5,864 nucleotides of DNA from Nocardia sp. Lineage in GTDB: Bacteria; Actinomycetota; Actinomycetes; Mycobacteriales; Mycobacteriaceae. Below the pieces are notes generated by a model. The model saw only the letters and a list, made by a program, of their open reading frames with translations. It ran no database searches and was not told the DNA's origin. The first letter of the stretch is position 1. Each line of letters starts with the position of its first letter. Of the stretch, positions 1 to 3,834 are shown piece after piece. Made by a program: the position numbers and the translations under genes. The DNA lies in assembly GCA_013361595.1 (NCBI GenBank), contig JABFXT010000198.1, positions 1 to 5,864 on the forward strand. The letters are read 5' to 3'.

Positions 1-729
1 GGAGACGTTGCGCAGGCCCTCGTTGACTGCGGCGGTGTTCCGCTGGCCCAGTACGTCCTTCACGCCCTGGACCACCAGGGGTGGGTTCGCGGCGATTTCG
101 CGGGCGGTGGCGTGGGCCGCTTCCAGTACCGCTTCCTGATCGGCGAAGACGTCGTTGACGAGGCCGATCTTCTCCGCTCGCGCGGCGTCTATGTCCTTCG
201 CGGTGAAGGCCAGCTCGCGCAGATGTCCTTCCGAGATGACCCCGGGCAGCCGCTGTAGCGAACCCACGTCCGCCACGATGGCGACCTTCGCCTCGCGCAG
301 ACTGAACTTGGCTTCGGCGCTGGCGTAGCGGATATCCGCGGCGGCGATCAGATCCAGTCCGCCACCGATGCACCAGCCGGAAACGGCGGCGATCACCGGT
401 TTGCGGCATTCCGCGACCGCGGTGATCGAGGCCTGGAGGCGGCGGATATCGGCGAGGAAATCGGTGCGTGGCGCGGCGAGCGCGCGGTCGGCCATCAGCG
501 GGCCGAAAGTACCGCTCATCGCGGGGAGATCCAGGCCGTAGGAGAAGTGTTTCCCGGACCCGGTGAGCACGATCGCCCGGACCTCGGGATCGGCATCGAG
601 GCCGTGGAAGATCTCCGGCAGCTCCCGCCAGAAATCCGGGCCCATCGCATTACCCTTGCCCGGCCCGGTGAGCGTCACGCGGGCGACGTGATCATCGGTT
701 TCGACGGTGAAAGCCTGCCAATCAGTCAT
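1..729 (-). CDS. Crotonase-family enoyl-CoA hydratase/isomerase, probably dienoyl-CoA isomerase type (3' end cut off)
   Basis: The minus strand reads as an open frame of 243 codons from ATG at 729 to the window edge, beginning MTDWQAFTVETDDHVARVTL. The crotonase fold is shown by GKHFSYGLDL (residues 59-68), which lies at the first oxyanion-hole position, and by VSGWCIGGGLDL (116-127) at the second. Asp126, Glu146 and Asp154 have the spacing (+20, +8) of the catalytic D176/E196/D204 of rat delta3,5-delta2,4-dienoyl-CoA isomerase, and the block ADVGSLQRLP (153-162) is typical of that subgroup. Enzymes of this type move double bonds in acyl-CoAs during beta-oxidation of unsaturated fatty acids. 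Family members are usually about 270-280 residues, so roughly 30 C-terminal residues are missing. There is no Shine-Dalgarno before the ATG. A TAAGCT hexamer six bases upstream suggests a leaderless transcript. The family is certain; the exact reaction is inferred from the triad. Confidence 0.93.
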   Translation of the reverse strand, partial: MTDWQAFTVETDDHVARVTLTGPGKGNAMGPDFWRELPEIFHGLDADPEVRAIVLTGSGKHFSYGLDLPAMSGTFGPLMADRALAAPRTDFLADIRRLQASITAVAECRKPVIAAVSGWCIGGGLDLIAAADIRYASAEAKFSLREAKVAIVADVGSLQRLPGVISEGHLRELAFTAKDIDAARAEKIGLVNDVFADQEAVLEAAHATAREIAANPPLVVQGVKDVLGQRNTAAVNEGLRNVS

Positions 730-735
730 CTGCCC

Positions 736-764
736 AGCTTAATGGGGACGGATTCGGCGGTTAA
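736..764 (-). promoter_or_regulatory. Putative leaderless promoter of the crotonase gene, built on a tandem repeat
   Basis: On the minus strand TAAGCT (741-736) fits the actinobacterial -10 pattern TANNNT and ends six bases before the A of the ATG at 729, so transcription would start at the start codon. TTAACC (764-759) lies 17 bases upstream and matches TTGACA at four of six positions. Both elements use the TTAA ends of the two 22-bp repeat copies. This is a pattern-based call without experimental support. Confidence 0.5.
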
Positions 765-782
765 TGGGGACGGATTCGGCGG
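739..782. repeat. Exact 22-bp tandem duplication
   Basis: Two identical 22-base units, 739-760 and 761-782, each beginning TTAATGGGGACGG on the plus strand and ending TTCGGCGG, abut with no mismatch. They lie immediately upstream of the crotonase gene and contribute its putative -35 and -10 elements. A third copy is not present. The unit could be a slipped-strand duplication or paired binding sites for a regulator. Confidence 0.95.
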
Positions 783-806
783 CGACGGCCGTGCACCGGG
801 CGGTCG

Positions 807-837
807 GATCCCGCCGGCACGGTGCCGCGGCGGGATC
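807..837. repeat. 31-bp near-perfect inverted repeat between divergent genes
   Basis: The outer arms GATCCCGCC (807-815) and GGCGGGATC (829-837) are perfectly complementary. Inside them GGCAC (816-820) pairs with GTGCC (822-826). Only a central G and a two-base bulge (827-828) interrupt the 14-bp stem. The site lies about 50 bases upstream of the deacylase-like promoter and about 40 bases upstream of the crotonase -35. Because both flanking genes point away from it, it is not placed like a terminator. An operator or a cruciform/hairpin between divergent promoters is more likely. Confidence 0.7.
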
Positions 838-867
838 GGTCCGGTCCGGTCAGTGGGTAATCGGGCG

Positions 868-879
868 CGCGATATCGCG
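868..879. promoter_or_regulatory. Perfect 12-bp palindrome next to a promoter, possible operator
   Basis: CGCGATATCGCG is a perfect palindrome ending eight bases before the putative -10 hexamer (888-893) of the deacylase-like gene, so it covers the -35/spacer region. A dimeric repressor bound here would block that promoter. GATATC-centred palindromes are not rare in this kind of GC-rich DNA, so chance is a real alternative. Confidence 0.3.
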
Positions 880-887
880 GATCGCTC

Positions 888-899
888 TACCCTGTGGCC
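888..899 (+). promoter_or_regulatory. Putative leaderless -10 element for the deacylase-like gene
   Basis: TACCCT (888-893) fits TANNNT, and exactly six bases separate it from the A of the ATG at 900, the classic geometry of a leaderless actinobacterial transcript. No -35 resembling TTGACA and no Shine-Dalgarno is visible. The element favours ATG 900 over the in-frame GTG at 894, which would directly abut the -10. Confidence 0.5.
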
Positions 900-1373
900 A
901 TGCGCAGGTCGCTTCCACAGATAACCTGCCGGGTCTCGGATACTCTGATCGCCCGTGGTCACCACGGGCTGATCGTCACCGCGCCGGAATCGGCGACCGG
1001 TCCTGCCGAGACCGCCGAGGCGCTGGAGGTGGAACTCGCGGCGCTGGTGCACGCACAGGTCTTCCTCCTGGGCGACGATCCGATCCTGCTGCTGGTCTCG
1101 GCGGCGCACCAGGTGGATCCGGAACACACCGGCGCGCGCCTGGCGGGACCGCTGATTCCGGCGCCACCCCATCTGGTGGTGCGCTACACCGGGCAGCTCC
1201 CGGGCAGCGTCGCGCCGGTCGGTCATCCGGCGAACCTGCCCACCTGGGTGGATTCGGGTCTCGCGGAGCATCGCGAACTGTGGGCCGCGGGCGGCAGTCC
1301 GGGCACCGTCTTCCGCACCTCCTACCAGGAGCTGCTGCGGATCACGGCGGGGCTCTCCCTGGACCTGGATTGA
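900..1373 (+). CDS. YbaK/ProX-type aminoacyl-tRNA deacylase-like protein with catalytic Lys replaced by His
   Basis: The protein has 157 residues, the usual size for free-standing YbaK/EbsC/ProX editing domains, which hydrolyse mischarged tRNAs such as Cys- or Ala-tRNA(Pro) in the cytosol. The diagnostic C-terminal half is present: GQLPGSVAPVGHP (98-110), the LPTWVDSGL segment (113-121), LWAAGGSPGTVF (128-139) and SYQELLRITAG (141-151). The middle strand ILLLVSAAHQVD (62-73) also fits. In typical members the helix before it reads like IVKSLVF, with a lysine required for deacylation in E. coli YbaK (Lys46). Here the same place reads LVHAQVF, with His51. The start at ATG 900 is chosen from the leaderless -10 geometry; a GTG at 894 would add two residues. 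The gene ends 72 bases before the flavin reductase start, on the same strand. The family is well supported; deacylase activity is uncertain because of the missing lysine. Confidence 0.85.
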   Translation: MRRSLPQITCRVSDTLIARGHHGLIVTAPESATGPAETAEALEVELAALVHAQVFLLGDDPILLLVSAAHQVDPEHTGARLAGPLIPAPPHLVVRYTGQLPGSVAPVGHPANLPTWVDSGLAEHRELWAAGGSPGTVFRTSYQELLRITAGLSLDLD

Positions 1374-1432
1374 CCCCGGCCGGTACTTTCCCGGACAGTG
1401 GACCAGCTCGGCCCGGTACGCCGATCCGGGCG

Positions 1433-1445
1433 TAGCGTCGGCGAG
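1433..1445 (+). promoter_or_regulatory. Putative leaderless -10 element for the flavin reductase gene
   Basis: TAGCGT (1433-1438) fits TANNNT and is followed by seven bases and then GTG at 1446. This supports a separate leaderless transcript and the shorter of two possible starts. A second TANNNT, TACTTT (1384-1389), lies eight bases before an upstream in-frame GTG at 1398, so a longer form cannot be excluded. Confidence 0.45.
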
Positions 1446-2009
1446 GTGACCGAAGCACCACGGCCCGATACCGGAATCCGGATCCCCGACGACCTCAGCG
1501 GTATCACCGCCGAGCAGTACCGCGCCTCGATGCGCCACTACCCGTCCGGCGTCACCATCGTGACGCTCGATTCGGCCACCGGCCCGGTCGGATTCACGGC
1601 GACCTCGTTCGCCTCGCTCTCGCTGGACCCGCCACTCGTCTCGTTCAACATCAGCGATACCTCTTCGAGCCTGGCGGCCCTTACCGCCGCCGACTCCGTG
1701 GTCATCCATTTCCTGGGTGAGCACCAGCGCCATCTGGCCCAGCGATTCGCGCGGACGGCCGCGCACCGGTTCAGCGATCCCGCACTGTGGAGCCCCCTGG
1801 ACTCCGGCGAGCCGGTACTGCACGGCACTCCGCTCTGGTTGCGCACCACGGTGGAGCAACTCATCCCCATCGGCGACCACACCTTCGTGGTGGGCCGGGT
1901 GGTGCGGGTACACGACGACACCGACGAGGACGAAGCCCCGGCCGCTCCCCTGCTCTATTACAACGGCCGCTACTACCGACCGACTCCGCTCGCCGAAGAT
2001 ATCGATTAG
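1446..2009 (+). CDS. Flavin reductase domain protein (FMN-binding split barrel)
   Basis: The 187-residue protein matches short-chain flavin reductases of the HpaC type, which reduce FMN or FAD with NAD(P)H and hand the reduced flavin to a partner oxygenase. Family blocks in order are [16 protein letters not shown] (25-40), [16 protein letters not shown] (49-64) with FNISDTSSS following it, [10 protein letters not shown] (85-94), [10 protein letters not shown] (153-162 region) and the C-terminal LLYYNGRYY. The start at GTG 1446 is chosen because of the TAGCGT hexamer seven bases upstream. Starting at GTG 1398 would add 16 residues, rich in Arg and Gly, that look unlike the family. No oxygenase partner is encoded in the window, so its physiological role cannot be named. 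It follows the deacylase-like gene on the same strand after 72 bases, but probably has its own promoter. Confidence 0.93.
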   Translation: MTEAPRPDTGIRIPDDLSGITAEQYRASMRHYPSGVTIVTLDSATGPVGFTATSFASLSLDPPLVSFNISDTSSSLAALTAADSVVIHFLGEHQRHLAQRFARTAAHRFSDPALWSPLDSGEPVLHGTPLWLRTTVEQLIPIGDHTFVVGRVVRVHDDTDEDEAPAAPLLYYNGRYYRPTPLAEDID

Positions 2010-2482
2010 CGTTACGACGGGCCCGCCGGTCCGGCACTTCCGAATCTGCTTCTCACTGTCGGCCGACCGGTGGTTGGAGTATCGGTCCCCGCTTCGCAGC
2101 GATGAACCCGCTCTTTGCCCACTCGAGACGATGGTTCCGAGGTTGATATTCTCCAGTAGGTTCGCGCGCCGATACCGCACGGTCCAGTGCCGGCGCTGTC
2201 AAGAGAGTCGACCTTCGGAAGGCAGATGGCGGCAGCCGACAACAAGGTTCGCATCTCGAGGAGCTGCACAGCCCACGGCCCGCCTCGGCCGACCCCTCTC
2301 GCAAGGCCGATATCGTCCACCGCTCCGCCGCGGAGAACGACGCAGCGACGATCGATCGACTCGGCACTCGGTCTGCCCGGTTCAGCTCGACATTCACCGA
2401 GATCGCATCCACCTCCAGCGATCTCGATGGCTGACAGCCTGTCGAGGCGGCGGAAAACCCTCGATGAGGTGGGTTGAACAAC
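2010..2482. other. Long intergenic region without a convincing gene
   Basis: These 473 bases separate the flavin reductase from the kinase. Open frames exist on both strands (for example 2187-2477 plus, 2053-2490 minus), but their translations are rich in Arg, Ser and Pro, lack recognisable motifs and have no credible ribosome site. Just after the flavin reductase stop, GCCGGTCCGGC (2025-2035) could fold as a very short hairpin, but no T-run follows. I see no clear promoter for the kinase; TATTCT (2147-2152) and TATCGT (2311-2316) are weak -10 candidates without -35 partners. The region may hold a long leader, regulatory DNA, or remains of an insertion that brought in the kinase. Confidence 0.6.
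2466..2473 (+). promoter_or_regulatory. Ribosome binding site that decides the kinase start
   Basis: GAGGTGGG lies nine bases upstream of ATG 2483, a normal Shine-Dalgarno spacing. The in-frame TTG at 2474 directly abuts this site and so is an unlikely start. Confidence 0.65.
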
Positions 2483-3661
2483 ATGATCACCGCGCAAATG
2501 GTTCAGGCGGCCGAGCGTATCGTCGCCGCCCTTTCCCATAATGCGAGCCCAGTGTTGCGCCGAGCACACCAGAGATTCCCGGAAAATCTATGGAACGGCG
2601 CTCATCTGATAGAAGGGGACGGTCGGCGGGCCGCGCTCGATCTCGGCCAGGTAATACGTGCTGACCGTAGCCCGAGTCGCACGCGTGCCGAACTGTCCCG
2701 GGCAGAGGCCCAGCAATTATTCGACCTGGCCCGGCGTAGGCGACCGGATTTCACTGGAACCAACTACGGTGTCACCATTGTCGATTCCAGCGCCGGGCCG
2801 GCCGTGGTCAGAAATCAGTTAGGAGAACGCAAGGAAACCCTTCTCAAAATATGGTTTCCCGAGAATGTAATCATCAACCATGCACGCGAATGCGGCGCGC
2901 GCGCACCCAAGATGCTCTATTCGGGGGTGGATCCGTACACCGGCAGGGAATTCACCATCATGGAATACGTTACCGGCGAAACGCGGCCCTTCAGCGATCC
3001 CGAGGTCCTCCGGTGGCTACCCGACCTATTGGATCAAGTTCAATTGATGTCCGCACATCCCTTGCCGGAAGGAATGAAGATGGATATTCCGAGCTGGCAA
3101 CAGGCGATGATCCAAAACGCCGATAACGTGTACGACGGCCTGCCGCCGTGGCATCGGTCGCGACTGGACGAACTCGGCGTCGGCCCGTTATCGACAATTG
3201 TTCGGCCGGACCACGGCCGCGCGGGCGAACCCGCTGTATTCGGCCACAACGACCTCTACCCACAGAATCTACGATTTGATGATCAGAAAAAATTGTGGAT
3301 TCTCGACTGGGAGAACGGCGGCCCCAGCGATCCGCACTACAATGCGACGTTGTTCATCGATCGAGTGGGGCCGCTGAACGATACCACCCATGCCGCGATC
3401 ACCGATATGTGGAACGAGCGATTGTCGTCGATGCACCCCGGCGTCGATACCGAATCAGCTCTTTCCATGTATCAGAAGATGGAGGACTGGCGAGGCCTGG
3501 TACTGAGCTCTGGAACCATGGAGGAACGAGTCGCGGGCGATCCCGATCTCCTGACGACCTGGGCCGGTAAGTTCGAAAAACGCATCTCCCGAAATCCCGA
3601 TTTACCAGAATTTTCCGAAGACGACCTGCGGTCGATACTCGGCAGGTGGGTCGATTTGTGA
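2483..3661 (+). CDS. Choline/ethanolamine-kinase-like phosphotransferase (APH fold)
   Basis: The 392-residue protein carries the signatures of the APH/choline kinase superfamily, which transfers a phosphate from ATP to a hydroxyl of a small molecule. The catalytic loop is GHNDLYPQN (254-262), with Asp257 as the presumed base and Asn262 binding metal. The metal-binding segment is LWILDWENGGPSDP, with Asp275. The N-lobe block NYGVTIVD (94-101), the strand AVVRN with Arg110 and the later APKMLYSG resemble bacterial LicA-type choline kinases, where an Arg often replaces the nucleotide-binding Lys. IMEYVTGE looks like the hinge. About 90 residues precede the kinase domain and have no motif I recognise; total length is somewhat above the usual 300-350. 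No signal peptide or membrane segment is seen, so it should be cytosolic. Base composition is unusual: hand counts give about 42-43% GC in 2821-2880 and 3241-3300, far below the neighbours. The substrate is unknown; choline, an amino alcohol or an antibiotic-like hydroxyl are all possible. Confidence 0.85.
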   Translation: MITAQMVQAAERIVAALSHNASPVLRRAHQRFPENLWNGAHLIEGDGRRAALDLGQVIRADRSPSRTRAELSRAEAQQLFDLARRRRPDFTGTNYGVTIVDSSAGPAVVRNQLGERKETLLKIWFPENVIINHARECGARAPKMLYSGVDPYTGREFTIMEYVTGETRPFSDPEVLRWLPDLLDQVQLMSAHPLPEGMKMDIPSWQQAMIQNADNVYDGLPPWHRSRLDELGVGPLSTIVRPDHGRAGEPAVFGHNDLYPQNLRFDDQKKLWILDWENGGPSDPHYNATLFIDRVGPLNDTTHAAITDMWNERLSSMHPGVDTESALSMYQKMEDWRGLVLSSGTMEERVAGDPDLLTTWAGKFEKRISRNPDLPEFSEDDLRSILGRWVDL

Positions 3662-3700
3662 CATCGCTACCACCGAATACCTCGGCATCGGAAGATCTGC

Positions 3701-3722
3701 CCACTCGACGCGCCCCGAGTGG
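3701..3722 (+). terminator. Hairpin downstream of the kinase, possible terminator
   Basis: CCACTCG (3701-3707) and CGAGTGG (3716-3722) form a perfect 7-bp stem with an 8-base loop, 40 bases after the kinase stop. No T-run follows, as is usual for actinobacterial terminators, so function is uncertain. If active it would separate the kinase transcript from the synthetase gene. Confidence 0.4.
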
Positions 3723-3738
3723 TTCCGGGCCCCCCGAG

Positions 3739-3744
3739 TAATCT
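3739..3744 (+). promoter_or_regulatory. Possible -10 element for the Pls-like synthetase gene
   Basis: TAATCT fits TANNNT and lies just after the hairpin. It would give a leader of roughly 85 bases before ATG 3835. No good -35 is seen at the expected distance, so this is a weak call. Confidence 0.3.
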
Positions 3745-3834
3745 GGTCACCCGGTCGACCGCTGTTTGCCATGCGGTAACCCTCGTATGAGACAACCAGT
3801 CCGTCGGCTGGGCGATGGAAGGTGGGCCGGACAG

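Noticed and set aside
2025..2035. GCCGGTCCGGC palindrome after the flavin reductase as a terminator
   Set aside because: Only a 4-bp stem is realistic with a 3-base loop and no T-run follows; too weak to call.
726..2180. 484-codon minus-strand open frame across the divergent region, deacylase-like and flavin reductase genes
   Set aside because: It overlaps two well-supported genes on the other strand and has no recognisable domain; a GC-rich shadow frame.
2187..2477. 96-codon plus-strand frame just before the kinase
   Set aside because: It starts at GTG without a ribosome site, and the product is a low-complexity Ser/Arg/Pro-rich string with no motif.
2474..2482. TTG 2474 as the kinase start
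   Set aside because: It abuts the GAGGTGGG ribosome site with no spacing, whereas ATG 2483 is nine bases away.
2012..2569. 185-codon minus-strand frame covering the intergenic gap
   Set aside because: It overlaps the kinase start, has no family motif and an implausible composition. Since the gap is otherwise empty it is the least certain rejection, but I cannot support it.
3787..3834. Upstream ATG 3787 as the synthetase start
   Set aside because: No Shine-Dalgarno or correctly spaced -10 precedes it, and ATG 3835 already leaves the usual short lead-in before the adenylation domain. It remains a possible alternative.
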